This document shows, piece after piece, positions 25,060-36,647 of a DNA stretch of 64,000 nt. The position numbers and the translations under genes are program-made. The stretch is from Symsagittifera roscoffensis (lineage: Eukaryota > Xenacoelomorpha > Acoela > Convolutidae), in contig NC_087062.1 of assembly GCF_963678635.1 (NCBI RefSeq), forward strand, positions 43,972,395 through 44,036,394. Direction: 5' to 3'. The notes under the pieces were generated by a model that searched no databases, had not been told where the DNA came from, and worked only from the letters and a program-made list of their open reading frames with translations. The first letter of the stretch is position 1. Every line of letters begins with the position of its first letter.

Positions 25060-25200
25060 CTTAACCATTGCAATGTACGATATAGCTAAACGTGAAAAAT
25101 TTCTTTCGTTAAACATGCAAAATACGTTGAAAAACTTCAACATGGCAGAATAGTGAAGCGCGAATTTAAATATATATTAGATTGCCACAAAAAAGAGTTG
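25060..25200 (+). repeat. dispersed repeat family D, copy 1
   Basis: Shares TTCTTAACCATTGCAATGTA, GATATAGCTAAACGTGAAAA, TCGTTAAACATGCAAAA and GGC(A/G)AGATAGTGAAGC...ATTTAAATATATA with copies at 47990 and 48220. Open frames over it are incidental. Confidence 0.68.
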
Positions 25201-26061
25201 GCAGAAAATCTGAAAAAACTCAGAAAGCCTTTACAAGTAACGCAATTACATCAAGAATTATCAGTTGAGAAATTTATACGCAACGGTGACAGAGCTAGAT
25301 CACAACAAAAGAAAACATTAAAACGTTTTTTGACAAATTGAAAGATAACGTGAAACGATCAACTTGAATCAGTTTCTAATAAAAATTGCTTAAACCTAAA
25401 ACACATCCAACTAATTGAAAGCAAAACAAATTTCACGCTAATTTAGAATTAAAAAAAAAACATCAGAAACCATGCATCCGAAAAGAAACTGAAAATTTAT
25501 TTGCAAAAAAAATTCTAGCAGCAAATTCACAGAAGCTTTATTTCTATAACAAAATTTTGGCGCCTATAAAAACTAGAAAACCATTAACCATAATTACCCT
25601 CACGAAAACGAAAAAAAAAACTATCAAAAAATCTACCATAAAACTACAGAATTGATTACCCGGCAAGTAAGTCGACAAAAATTGGGTCGAAATCAAAAAC
25701 GCCGACAAAAAATCAACTTAAATCGGAAGATCTTTTCAGCTGTAAAACATTTATCCCTGTAGTCAGTGACGCCAGCTTTTGAATTACAGCTGTTAGACGT
25801 GCATCTTGAGTAGAAATACAGATACATTCGAAGATGACCAAATTTCAGTCATCCTGTGGACAAATTTGTCTACGGGAAAAGAGTCTAGTACCCAATTGCA
25901 ATACCCCTGCTTATCGCAATGGTAAAAATAATAAGTTCATGATTTTTCTCGTGACTGTAGTAAAGTCCCGAGTTACTCTCGCAGTGATAGTCGTCCTTGA
26001 TTTAACAGTATCTCATGATAAAATCATTTGCAGCTTTAAACAAGAAAAAACTTGGGTGTAA
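25201..26061. other. no gene; contains a family A right-end fragment
   Basis: A-rich sequence without a supported gene. At about 25855-25935 lies a family A right end: CTACGGGAAAAGAGTCTAGT, then ACCCCTGCTTATCGCAATGGT, whose halves pair as an imperfect hairpin. Confidence 0.55.
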
Positions 26062-27115
26062 AAAGAGCCGTCGTATATCAGGGCAAAACCCTGAATGTTC
26101 CGACTGCAGCTTAATCCAAATCGAATAATTTTTTGGAAAAAAAAATTTTGAAACATAGGTTTTGGACCAAATCAAACATCAATTGTGAAAATTTAAATCG
26201 TACGTAAGTGTAACGACCAATTAGCTAGCCACAATTTAAAATGGAACCATTTTTTTGTAAGAGAAAATTCGCCACCCATAAATATTTCGCATTACCCTTT
26301 CAGGATTATAGATAAAATCTTCAAAGTGCGCAAAATTAACCCAGAGCATGGCCAAATTGGCAACTTTCAAACTCACAAAACCTTACAAAAAATAATCGGA
26401 GGTAAAATATTTTTGACATATGATTCGATATCTTTAATGGGGCATCAAACGCTTTTGTTAAAAACAATTTCGAACGCCGAAAATTGACAGAATAAAAAAA
26501 AAACCACCAAGCATAAATAATCCGTTTTCTTGGAAAGTCAGAACTGAACGAACTATTAGACTGGTTGTGTCTCCGCTATCGCGTCTTTTGTACAAAATAT
26601 ATCGCGCGTTAATTATCCCAAATTGTTAATTGGTAGTTTTTAAACCCCCCCATAAAAATGGGTCAAATCACGACTAGAAGGGCTCTAATATAATAAAATA
26701 AAACAATCGCAACTTTCAGGGATCAAAATAAAGATTTTAAGCAAATTTTTTTTTACCCCATTAAAGATATCGACGCCTGAAAATCAAATGTCAAAAGATA
26801 TTTTGCATCCAATCATTTTTCATTTTTTGCAAAGTTCTAGGCCACCTTCTGGACTTATTTATGCGCGCTTTGAAGACTTTTTTTCGTAATGCGAAAAACT
26901 TAACGCGAATTATTTATGCGTGGCGAAATATCCCGCACAACAAAATCGTTCCAAATTTAGGCTAGCTAATCGGTCGTACTAATTCCGGACGACTCAAACT
27001 TTCACACTTGATCTTTGATATTGTCCAAAATTAAGTGTTTCAAATTTTTCTTGTCCCCAAAATTAAGTGGCAGTCGGAACATTCAGGGCTTTGCCTTAAT
27101 TTACGAACAGTCTTG
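26062..27115. repeat. family B compound element with long terminal inverted repeats
   Basis: The left end has GGGCAAAACCCTGAATGTTC followed by CGACTGCAGCTTAA. The right end is its inverse, TTAAGTGGCAGTCGGAACAT then TCAGGGCTTTGCC and GAACAGTCTTGTTC, giving inverted repeats of roughly 45 bases. Family B interior words (GCGCGTTAATTATCCC, TTTTTAAACCCCCCC) lie near 26600-26650, and a family B right-end-like word (CCGTTTTCTTGGAAAGTC) near 26525. This looks like two family B units in opposing orientation rather than a single simple copy. No transposase is seen. Confidence 0.65.
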
Positions 27116-28249
27116 TTCTACTTGTTTATTGTTCGGAAGTCTTAGTTCCTTTTCCTTTTTGAAGGTTCGAGTCAGTATTGAAATTCGTCGTAATTCCTTT
27201 CGTGTTCTGTAGAATCGTAACTTTCCAAGCTAGGTTTTACCTTATCCAAAGTTGCGATGTCTGCAATGGTTTTTATATTTCGACTTCATGGAACCAGTTA
27301 AATTTCAAAAGTTAAGAATACCGAGTTATACACGGCTTCAAATGGCAAGGGTAGTCTTATTTGAAACAACCTATTAGCCCTGGTGTTTCCTGTAAATCAA
27401 AATTATACCGGAGAAATAGGTGAACCCCAGGGCTTAAAATCTGATCCCTTAACTGAAACATAAGTCCTGTTAGCCTAGGAAAATCTAACCAGTTAGAATT
27501 TTAAACTTAAATTTGGTTGTTTCGAACTTTAGCCAATTAATAAGGTTTGACAGGTAGAAGGCAATGAACAAGTTATTGCTAAACAACCCTAGACTTGTTC
27601 CGCTATTTAAGACGTAAGACTTTAAAGCTAAGTATACCAAAGTTTTGTCAAAATCACAATTACCGGCGAGAAAAGCTAAGTTTCAATCCAAAAATCACCA
27701 TGACCGTGGCCATTGATTTCTTCTATGGTATGACTTTTTTCGTCAAGCAGCATCAAGAATACTCCTGCTCTGTGTTAGATTCGGACTTATGCTTCAACCT
27801 ATATAAACTTCTCGATTAGTCGTTAGCTGGCACTTAGAGCAAATATACAAAATCCGTGGCGATAATCATCAATCTTACATATACAAAATCCTGCGATCTG
27901 AGAAAATAGATGTTTCCGCAGTGGTTAACAGAGGATAAAGGGCATAGGGCAGATAAGGGATCGATAAGCAACCAGCACCCGTGATGAAAACTTGAAATTC
28001 GGAGAACCAATGAGAGTACTCATCCGAAATCGGAGCAAACATCCAGAGATAACCTCCAGAGCATCCAATTAGAACAGTACCAGAGGTAAACAGGTCATCG
28101 AAATTTTCACAAACTCAAAAAAATTTCAAGACCAGATGCAGAACGAATGTTGTTTACAAGACGTTTTGACGACCTCGACTGATGCGAGCCTCATTTGAAT
28201 AGCGATAGAGACTCAAATCTCTCTGACAACAACTCTATTCTAAATTAGT
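27116..28249. other. no gene recognised
   Basis: Less A-rich than its surroundings. A 74-codon frame at 27595-27819 has no family resemblance that I can see. No repeat copy elsewhere in the window was noticed. Confidence 0.45.
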
Positions 28250-29060
28250 GCCCGCATCCTGTTTCAAGTGTTAATAATCAATTAATAATCGATTATAACC
28301 TCTATTTTTGAAATTGAATATAATCAATTATAATACATTATATTCAATTATTTTTATCCAATTTTCTAATTTATTTGTTTTGCAGAAAATATTCATTTTA
28401 ATCGATAATAAATGTTAATAATCCCTTTTGTTTGCCCGTTTTGTCTTCGACATTCCACCTGAACTGCTTATATTTGATGCTTTTCGTAGACGTTGGTTTA
28501 AGTAAAAAATGGGAAAGTTTTCAAATCAGATAAAATTTATAGCAATTTTTTTCTTCTTGATTATAGCTGTTTCATGATGCACATTTCAATTTTTTTTGAC
28601 CAACAAAATATCAGCACACTGCTTTAGTTTCATGATTTATATGGAGGAGTTATATTTCACATACCACGGGATTCTTTCAACTAATATGGAGGGATCTCTA
28701 TGAAACTTATGTTTCGTGGTAAAACTTTGTGTTCATATGAACCAAAGAGTGACTGACAAGACATCTCAGTTTTAGAAATTTTTGACAAAAAAAGGATTAT
28801 AATCTATATAATATTACAATTTATTGTAAGAGTTTATGATATTACAAGAAATTATAAGAGATTATAAAATCATAGAGATTTTCAGAAAAATTATAATCAA
28901 TTATAATTGATTAAAATTTACTATACTGTCACGAAAAATGTTATCATTATAATGTAATATAAATCGTTTAAACATCTAAATTTGGCGCTTATAATTAATT
29001 ATAATTTTGATAAAAGTACAATTATAATTGTAATATAATCGATTATTTTCTCTTTTTGCT
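28250..29060. repeat. TAAT/ATTATAA-rich low-complexity tract
   Basis: Dense in ATTATAAT, AATTATAAT and AATCGATTAT words, many of them short palindromes, broken by ordinary sequence at 28430-28790. Simple-sequence expansion; nothing coding. Confidence 0.55.
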
Positions 29061-29568
29061 GAGTGCGGGTGTCCCCTGTTGAAAAGTTAAAAACAGGGCA
29101 GCTATTACAAATTGAAAACTATCAGGCTTGATCAGTCGCGAAGGAAAAATCTTCCACTGGATCTTGAATCGATTTTAAAATTAGAGCAAATAAGACGCGT
29201 CTTAAAATCACATTTCTTTAAGCGTTAATTTTATAGCTAGTTTTTTTTAAGTCATCATGTAATTACCTCGTAGCTCTCTTTCTTTTCAGTTTTGTTAACA
29301 TGCGTAAGTTTCGTGTTAAGCAAATCTTCGAAAAACTTCGACTAAAGGAATCAGAAAAGAAAGACCGAAACGCCGTTTGATCACTGAAGATGGAAATAAC
29401 AACAGGTCATGGTAGCGTTGAATACTATGTTCCTTGCTAGCTTTTGGCGTTTTCTTGAAAGACGTCATCAGAATTTCAAGACTGCATTTTCACAGGCCGA
29501 AAAATTTCTGCGCTGTGCTTTAATCTAGCAAACTTGAAATTGAGTTCTCAAAACCATTGAAATGATCC

Positions 29569-29860
29569 AAGGAGGGCGGATTTAGGGGGGCGGGAGCCCT
29601 CCCCCTCCGGGATTCGACCCTCTCACCAACCAAAGGGTCCCCCTTTGGTATTATTTTATGACATCTATTTTTGGCCAAAATCTTTTCTTAAGGCGCCATC
29701 GGCGCTAATATATATATATATTAATTTTGAAGAGGGGAAAGCGCCAAAAAAACGCTAGTTTTTGGTCAAAACTTTCTAAAATTTTTTGCCTCTGAACATT
29801 CTATGCTCTTTTTACAGCGATCGGTTTTTCTTTTCCGACCATATTTTGCAGAGCAAAAAA
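29569..29860 (+). mobile_element. hAT-type MITE, old partial copy
   Basis: Starts GGAGGGCGGATTTAGGGGGG and follows the 4412-4826 element through GGGATTCGACC, CCAAAGGGTCCCCCTTTGGT, AAGGCGCCATCGGCGC and a GAAAGCGCCAAAAAAACGC word. The far terminus cannot be found and no target duplication is visible. More diverged than the copies near 4.4 kb. Confidence 0.75.
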
Positions 29861-31257
29861 AAAACAAATCAAAAAATGCTTATTTTGTTTGACTGACTTT
29901 TGAGGGAAGAGGAAGCGAAGGGTTAAACTTCGGAACTTTTTAATAACAAGTTAAAATAAAATACGTTCATTACTTTTAAAAAAAGTGACCGGATATTCAG
30001 ACCAGTTTTTCCGAATTTGATTCCGAATTACACCACACGCGGCTTAAAACGCAATTGACCCTTGCGTTTCCTTGAATACCTAAAATCGGCAGAAAACCAT
30101 CGAATTAATCGTTACCTCTAGTAACTTTGTCACGAGGTCGGAGCAAAAACATCCCAGGCCAATTTAAAAACACGTGAAACAAGGGAGACTTTCATCTATT
30201 GATGACTTGCTGTCTGTGAGCGGACAGATAATCAGTGCAACTGAAATAATTGCTCAATTTCGCTCAACCTTGAAGTTCCCTTGAAAACACTTATAAAGCA
30301 AGCACCAGAACAAAAACCTGCGCTTGCAATTCATCCGCATAAATATTCACTTGAATTCTTAGCACAAAGGATAAAAACCACAAGAAAAATTAATGAGTTC
30401 CTTCATGTCAGTTTTGATATTTTTCGAAAGCAAAATATTCCAATTTAACGGCGTGCATTATTTGCGTCACAGAAAAACAAAGCAGCATTAGCAAAAACTA
30501 ATGAGCTCAAAAAATATCTTTAAAGAACCCTCGTACTTACTCATTCCATACTAAACCAATCCATGGACAACAATCGATTTCACTTCGGCACATGCACGTA
30601 TCAAATACTTAAAACATAATAATAGTTATCCTAGCCTGCTGAAAGCTTATGGCAAAATCTTGAACACAATGTTCGGCCATGATTTGCTTAGATTGCTTTT
30701 TTCATTCCGTTATTTAAATACAAAGACACTTTTTCTTTTGGAAAACATACATCCTGTACAAACAAAAAAAGACAAATAAGTATAAATAAATTGAGACGGA
30801 AGCTGCTTCGAAGTGTCGAGAAAAGCTAGATCTACCAAAAAAAGCCGACAATTTTTCAGCAGACAACCTTTGAGTAAAAAAAAAATGTTTTCATAAAAAC
30901 GTAATTACTTTTTCAAAATGAAAAATACCCAATTCAAAAGACTCATGCGCATAAGAAACTTGTTTCGCTCATCCAATGACGCAATGTGAGCTGTAAAACA
31001 AAATGCCGAGTAAACAAAAAAACAAGAAAAAGGAAACAAAGGAAATTATAAGGAGCCGGTGGTCTGATAAAAATAAAACCAACCCAAAAAAAGATTGCAC
31101 AGAACGGATATTTGATATGCAGACATGATCGAAATATGTCTTCTGGCTGCCGAATGTGCAGATTTGAGAAAATGATTCAGTGATTCTGTTGGACAAGTTA
31201 GTTGAAAGAAAAAAGTCCGAACTGAAAAATGTTCTGATTTGATGACAATTTCTAATC
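29861..31257. other. no gene recognised
   Basis: AT-rich intron sequence; only short frames, no clear repeat except A-rich runs leading into the next family A block. Confidence 0.45.
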
Positions 31258-32345
31258 GCTAGCATTTTACAGAGGTGAAGCGGAGCTTCGCACCACTTGC
31301 GATACAAAAACAAGAAGGCAGCTTAGTCGGAAAAAAAATCCTAGAAAATGTCGAAATACTAGATCTATCAAAATAAATAAGACTAGTTTTGAACCAAAAC
31401 CGTCCCAAAGCAATAATGTATAAAAAAGTAAGAAAAAACTTATCAATCGGAAACAAAGCCGAAAATGCCTTAGCAGAAACCCTTTCAACCAAAAAAAAAA
31501 CATTTAAAAAATGCTATGAGCGCCCCTCACCCAAAAACACACACGCGCACAATTACTACTTGCGCATAAAATGGAACAATTTGAGGCCACTAAACCGATA
31601 TAATATCGGCCGAAACCTCTTAAGCCAAAAAAAGAAAACAAAGAAAAGCCAAAAAAATCAAAAATAAATTAGGACTAATGAGTTAGGTCTGTTCAGTCAC
31701 CCTCGCCCTCATAACACACACATACACAAACACAACCAACTCGTCGAATGAAGCAAAATGACGCAACTAAACTGATATAATGTAGGCCGAAACACATTAA
31801 CTCAAAAAAGACAAAAAAAAACAAAAGCCGCAAAAATTCAAGAAGACCAACAAAAACTTATTCACGACCAACAAAAAAGTCCCCCTCGCCCTCAACACAC
31901 ACATACACACATAATCGCTGAACAAATTCCGCAAAAGTAGGCCACTAAGCCGATATAAAAAAAACGAAACCATTGAAGCCGAAATAAAAAGCAGAAAAAA
32001 ATATAAAAAATATCCCACTCACACTCAAAACACATACATGCTCACGAAAATAACTTTTTCGCTCGTCGAACAATATAAAGCATTATGAGGCCACAATGCC
32101 GATAGAAAATAGGCTGAAACCAACCAAGCCAAAAAAGAAAGAAGAAAAACAAAAAAGAAAAAAATTTTCATAAATCGAGTTGGCAAATTATAACCAATAT
32201 TAACAGATAATTTTAGGAGAGATTAATTTCGTATAGTTCAAAAATGTATCTGTAGCGTTTAGTGTCCAGCAAAATGAGTCCAGATGATAAGAGTTCTATG
32301 AACAAAGTTGCTCACGGAAAAAAGAGCTGGTACACGATTTCAATA
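31258..32345 (+). repeat. family A composite repeat, copy at 31.3 kb
   Basis: Ordered parts as in the 3.2-kb copy: ACAGAGGTGAAGCGGAGCTT with CACTTGCGATACAAAAAC, then CTAGATCTATCAAAATAAAT. At least four subrepeats follow (anchors near 31590, 31768, 31940 and 32090, spacing 150-178), each with CTCGCCCTCA-ACACACAC and CACTAAGCCGATATAA. It ends AACAAAGTTGCTCACGG...AAAAGAGC. The subrepeat count differs from the other copies. Confidence 0.72.
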
Positions 32346-33432
32346 AAAACGAACATTAGTCTAAAAATCGAGGTGAACCAAAATTTTGGTATGTCTCAAA
32401 AAGAACTAAAGCTGGAGGTACTGATTTGATACTTTTTGTATGTTACACTAATGCGGGACAAAATGCGTCATTTTGAAAATAAGGCTCTGCTCAAAACCTT
32501 AGACGTTTCTTTGCTAAAATAAGTGAGAAGTGAAAACTTTTGAGACGTTGGATTTTCCCAGGGACATAACATTTTTCTTCAAAAAACACTTAAAAAATCA
32601 CTTCTTCTACAGGAAAAATTCTCGCGACCAGTTCTTAGGATTAAATTTTTAATCTCAGATTTGATAGGGTACATTTTAAGAGAACTCAAAAACTTTATAA
32701 TGGTCAAAAATTCAAAAACTTGACTTCTGAAATCCACAACTTTTTTTGCAAAAATCAGGTCGGGTCGCTGAAGTAAAAAAGCTTCATCAAAGCGGGTTTC
32801 TCCATTAAACACTGGAAAACTTTCTCGATTGCACCTCAGAATTGGGAAGGTAGTTTTCGAGCTAAGTCAAAAAGTTTCCAAAAAATGGCCAAAGTTTCAA
32901 AACTTTGACTTGTTTGAAGGTCATAACTTCTTTCTAAAAGAAATTGGGTGTAGCTATATAAGATCTCTTGTTTCGAAACAACCTCTTGAGTCGATTAAAC
33001 CTATGATATTAGATATTGCAGGATAAAAAGAGAAAAGTCCGAAAAATACTCAACAAACCAAAAAAAAAATAATATTTCCGAGAACCAGTATTTTTTGTGT
33101 AAAAATTGTTTGGGCGTAGCCGCTCATGCACACAAAATTCACGGAACCTGTAAATTCGATTGGACCCAAAAACGCACCCAGGAGCTCATGGTGCAAAGGC
33201 GACGGCGTTACCTCTAATCCAAGTGCGAAGGAACCTGGAAGTTGTTAAGATTTAATAATAAAGCAAATTGAAAATTTGTGAAAGTTGTTTACAGAAAAAA
33301 ATCTATCTACCTATTACAATACATTTGCATTCGCAAGTGTAATAATCGCATGTGTAACAATTCTGAAATCGACGGAGTATATTTTTTTCTAAAATCTTTT
33401 TCATCTGAAAAATCTTTATTAAAATTTTTTTC
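32346..33432. other. no gene recognised
   Basis: Short frames only. Words such as CAAAAACTTTGACTTG recur in diverged form around 32690 and 32890, hinting at an old repeat, too faint to delimit. Confidence 0.4.
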
Positions 33433-33513
33433 ATTAAATAAAACCACAACTCCTTTTGCTCCACAACACAATGGAATTTTAGAAATGGCAATCAGAAACT
33501 TTGAAGAAAGCTG
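33433..33513 (+). mobile_element. retroelement integrase-like fragment
   Basis: Plus-strand frame reading TPFAPQHNGILEMAIRNFEE. The TPxxPQxNGxxE pattern is that of the retroviral-type integrase core near its catalytic Glu, most like Ty1/copia. Only about 25 residues remain, so family assignment is tentative. Fossil fragment, not a gene. Confidence 0.45.
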
Positions 33514-33599
33514 AATCTTCCAAGAAAAACTCGGTCGGGCTACGGGAATTAAGTCAACAAAAATAAACAGACGGACGATAGTCCAAAAAACCAGACAGT

Positions 33600-33780
33600 T
33601 TCTAGTTTGCAAAAAAACAGGTCCTGACCGGATGCGAACCACAAGACTTTGTCATTTCGAACGTTGAATTTAAATTATTTATGAAGTTGCAACACGTGTA
33701 ACATTTTCAAGTGCGCGATTAAAGCTGTTTACGTGATTGCAACACCCTTGCAAATCGAAAGGATAATAAACGAAATATGT
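33600..33780 (+). repeat. family A right-end fragment with T-arm-like word
   Basis: CAGGTCCTGACCGGATGCGA resembles the inverse of a tRNA T-arm. About 100 bases on come GCTGTTTACGTGATTGCAAC and ACCCTTGCAAATCGAAAGGA, the family A closing hairpin region. A short version of this ending also lies near 33280-33350. A frame at 33733-34002 overlaps and continues right; I do not recognise it. Confidence 0.5.
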
Positions 33781-34391
33781 TTATTATCCATCATCCTTGA
33801 GTGCAAGAATATTTTAATAAGAAATTACGTGGGGACTTCGGAGTCCAAAATGATCACAGAAAAGATGGTGAATGAAACGTCTGGAACAGATATATCAAGT
33901 AATCTACTCAAGGGAGTGCCGAGGAAAAGAGAGTTTTGCTACTACTTTCTTCTGATTGCCAAAAATGTTGAAGGAACTGCCCTCTGGTACAATTCTAAGT
34001 AAATCCATTATGATGAACCAACCCTAATTTTTTCAAAAGACACATTTGGCTCCATTTTGCAATAATCTAATCAGGAATTACGGGCTCAATAAATTGATTC
34101 TTTTGATTTAAGTCTCCAAAGCAGTCGCCAAAAATTTTCAAAAACCCGCCCATCAATTACTTCATGCGCTCGACACGCTCTTCCATTAAAACTTTTCGTT
34201 TTCCTCCTCAGCGCAACGAACTACTTGTTTCAACCTTAAGCACGAATAGATGAGCTAGTTACATGCAGTTGTAAAATGATCTACAGATCTACTAATAATG
34301 ACACCCTACGTAATCGATTCTTTGTCTAATTCCTTAGTTTCTAACCATTTCTTTCTTTTTTGTGTGTTCCCCAGTGACGCTTTTACTTTAC

Positions 34392-34527
34392 CTTTTTAAT
34401 GAGCCAGAAGGTGTCGACTGCAATGACCAAGTGGTGTGCTGTGATGACTGCCTTGGGTGCATTGCTGCCCACCTGGGCCAGGTGACACATGAGGCAGAAA
34501 GAATTCCAGTCCCCCGAGAGGCCAAAC
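34392..34527 (-). CDS. GPCR (rhodopsin class), exon for ECL1-TM3
   Basis: 136-bp internal exon on the minus strand. The acceptor is TGCTTGTTCAG at 34528-34530 and the donor is AAAAAG|GTAAAG at 34391. The first base completes Arg (AG|G) from the TM1-TM2 exon, giving P-M-R-F-G-L-S-G-D-W. The Trp is followed 7 residues later by a Cys (WNSFCLMC), as in the class A ECL1/C3.25 arrangement. TM3 follows (HLAQVGSNAPKAVITAHHLV), and Asp comes 24 residues after the Cys, at the DRY position, read as D-T-F. The exon ends LIKK in phase 0. Another AG about 14 bases upstream would start the exon out of phase with its neighbour, so I prefer this one. Loss of the DRY Arg is unusual and may mean altered G-protein coupling. 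Confidence 0.82.
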
Positions 34528-35640
34528 CTGAACAAGCACCCAACTAAGGGAACACTTTCACATTTTAAAAGTAAACAGTCTATCAAAAAAAAACAAAGGA
34601 AACTTTCAACAGGAATATGAGGGAGGAGACTTGTATTTTAGGCCCAAGCACAGGCATTTTCATTCGTATAACCATTAAGTTGAACATATATTTCATGAGT
34701 ATAACTCCTTAATTGTCATATTTATTCAGACAGCTAAAAGAATGATGGAGGGATATTTCCAATTTTGCAATTATTTTTGACCACAAGAATCTACCTGAAA
34801 AAATGTCTTCACATCTTATATTTTTGTCCTTCAAATTATCAAATTAGCCAATACAACTTGCACTTACTACTATTGCTCTTACCCAACAAAATAATTCAAG
34901 ATGACTTCTTGATTACGGGTTAGATTTACAATGAGCGATTAAACAGTCATCTGTCCTATTAAAAATTCAGTGGCGCCTCCTTTAGACTTGAATTAAAATT
35001 TGAGAAACGGCTTCTTTTATTACGGTGCACACAGGGTTGAAAAGAGATGATTGAGCTTATATCCCGGACCACTAAAGTCCGATATAATAGCAAACAGAAG
35101 CTTATTCAGTAATAAGTTTAGTTTAAAGATTTAGCGGGTATACCCTCTTGCAGATTTTACCATCGAAACTCTCCGTTAAGAGCAAATAAAATTTCAACTA
35201 GAAAAGTTGGTTTTTAAAAATCAGTACAACCACATGAAATGATTTCACTTTCAAATGATTACGTTCCGACTTTTGGCGTGGGTTTTTATCGTTAAAAACC
35301 AAAAAACGGAAATAGGTAAAGCCCTACAAATTATACCAGTTCAATCATTTAGAACTGCTCGCAAAAATACGGGAACTAGTAAAATGCAAATTGGGTTCAC
35401 GTCAAGAAATTCGTTTTTTTTAACACGTTGAATTAATTTTCATCTTCAACTGAAAAAACTAAACGAGTTCAGTTTAGTTGATTAAGGATCGAGAGATGAA
35501 GGACCAATACAATTTTTTCCATCTCTTTGGACAGAATCGATAAAATTACCCTGATTGAAATCTACATATAATTTTTGATTAAAGCCCGAAACGGGGATAG
35601 TTGCCTCGCTCTTATTTTTTAACACCCGGTAAATTTTAAT
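34528..35640. other. GPCR intron between TM2 and TM3 exons (main part)
   Basis: The 1.28-kb intron of the GPCR runs from 35802 to 34528. No gene or repeat is recognised apart from the SINE fragment near its 5' end. Confidence 0.55.
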
Positions 35641-35731
35641 AAAACCTCCCCGCCGTAGCCGGTTCCACCTTCAGAAGGAGAAAGCCACTGGGACCCCTCC
35701 AGCCGTTACCGAAGTGGGATCTTGTAGGCTT
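35641..35731 (-). mobile_element. SINE fragment, same family as 12177
   Basis: Read on the minus strand it begins ATCCCACTTCGGTAACGGCT and GGAGGGGTCCCAGTG, matching the box B/acceptor end and first body part of the 12177-12385 SINE. The body then differs (CTCCTTCTGAAGGTGG), so it may be a subfamily. It lies some 75 bases inside the intron from the TM1-TM2 exon donor. Confidence 0.62.
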
Positions 35732-35802
35732 GTCCTCAGCTTATACACATCAAGCCGGGTCTAGAAGTAGATTCAAAAATGAGCGAGGCGTTTTACTCTC
35801 AC

Positions 35803-35967
35803 CTCATGGGCACAGCGAATATGATGACGAATAAGAGGTAGAATATGTTGCAGAGAGACATGCTGCAGATGACCTTGGCCGCATTCTTCCTCTGAGTGAC
35901 TCGGCCGAACTTGACAGTGAACACGACGCCACAGTTCATTCCCAGCCCAAAAAACGAGAGACATAGT
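35803..35967 (-). CDS. GPCR (rhodopsin class), exon for TM1-TM2
   Basis: 165-bp exon on the minus strand after a strong acceptor (TTCTTTTCTCTTTCAG), ending ATGAG|GTGAGAGT. It encodes 54 residues with split codons at both ends. GLGMN places the TM1 Asn; ICL1 is basic (FGRVTQRKN); TM2 runs CSMSLCNIFYLLFVIIFAVP. An Asn 29 residues after the TM1 Asn lies about where the sodium-site Asp D2.50 is expected. The same frame stays open upstream to a Met at 36140, so a continuous 5' exon is possible, but the pyrimidine-rich acceptor argues against it. The first part of TM1 and the N-terminus would come from an upstream exon that I could not find. Confidence 0.8.
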
Positions 35968-36181
35968 CTGAAAGAGAAAAGAACGCCGAATCTAAAATCG
36001 ATTTTCATAATTTTTGAAATTCCACCAGCCATGGATATCATCCAAAGGGTGTAATCTATGCCTTGACAAGCTAAAGAATAATTAGGAGTTCTCTTTACTA
36101 TGAACTTGAATTTCGATGCAGACAAACATTTTAGGTACATTTTTTTATATCAGTTAAATTACAAACGCTACATTAGGAATG

Positions 36182-36647
36182 TGTTATATCTGTAGACTAT
36201 AACTAAGTCTAACTAAAGTTTCAGATGTAGGATGTAGCCAGCTCAATTATGGCTTTGGATTTGCGGCTCGAAGCAGGAAGAATTGTGATTTTGAAGATTG
36301 AATTACTCTCTCTATTAACAGATTTCTCTATACGTATTTTTCGGTTCCTTTTTATACTAGTTTCGTTTTACATTATTAAAAGTCATTGGCATCTCATTCC
36401 GGTTATGACATTAATTTTCAAAAACATTTTTTCATTTTGGTCACATGACATAAAATATTCATGAACTTGCAGTAAAGGTTATTTAGATTGAAGTAGTGAC
36501 ATTAACAAGATTATGTGTTTTAGATTGAACGCGGACAACAATATTTGGCAATTAATAGTTTGGTTAAAAGTTCGTGTACCAGAGTTTATGTTGATGACAT
36601 TTTGAGTTACTTGAGTTTATCATCTCCGCTGTTATCATTATATTTCA
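36182..36647 (-). repeat. LTR (3' LTR in element orientation)
   Basis: 466-bp long terminal repeat. On the plus strand it starts TGTTATATCTGTAGAC and ends TTATATTTCA, with the TG...CA ends usual for LTRs. A purine-rich tract (plus strand CTTCTTTTTGCTTCCCC) lies immediately to its right at 36652-36669, where a polypurine tract is expected. Confidence 0.88.

Larger units (their letters stand above)
8748..35967 (-). other. GPCR gene span seen in this window (three exons)
   Basis: Minus-strand gene with exons 35967-35803, 34527-34392 and 8902-8748. Splice phases agree: AG|G between the first two, phase 0 between the last two. The joined 151-residue product has an Asn in TM1 (GLGMN), an Asn about where D2.50 belongs, the ECL1 Trp, the TM3 Cys 7 residues later, the Asp of the DRY box exactly 24 residues after that Cys, the ICL2 Pro 8 further on, the TM4 Trp and the ECL2 Cys. 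The conserved Arg of DRY is Thr and Tyr is Phe. The intron between the TM3 and TM4 exons is about 25.5 kb and carries nearly all the repeats of the left half. The receptor should sit in the plasma membrane. The N-terminal exon(s) and TM5-7 are outside or unrecognised. Confidence 0.78.

Noticed and set aside
25858-25935. Helitron 3' end (hairpin near TTATCGCAATGG)
   Set aside because: No CTRR terminus or TC start was found, so only the resemblance is noted under family A.
33733-34002. 89-codon plus-strand frame next to the GPCR exon
   Set aside because: Its start lies in a family A ending; the rest matches no family I know and lies inside or beside the GPCR intron on the other strand.
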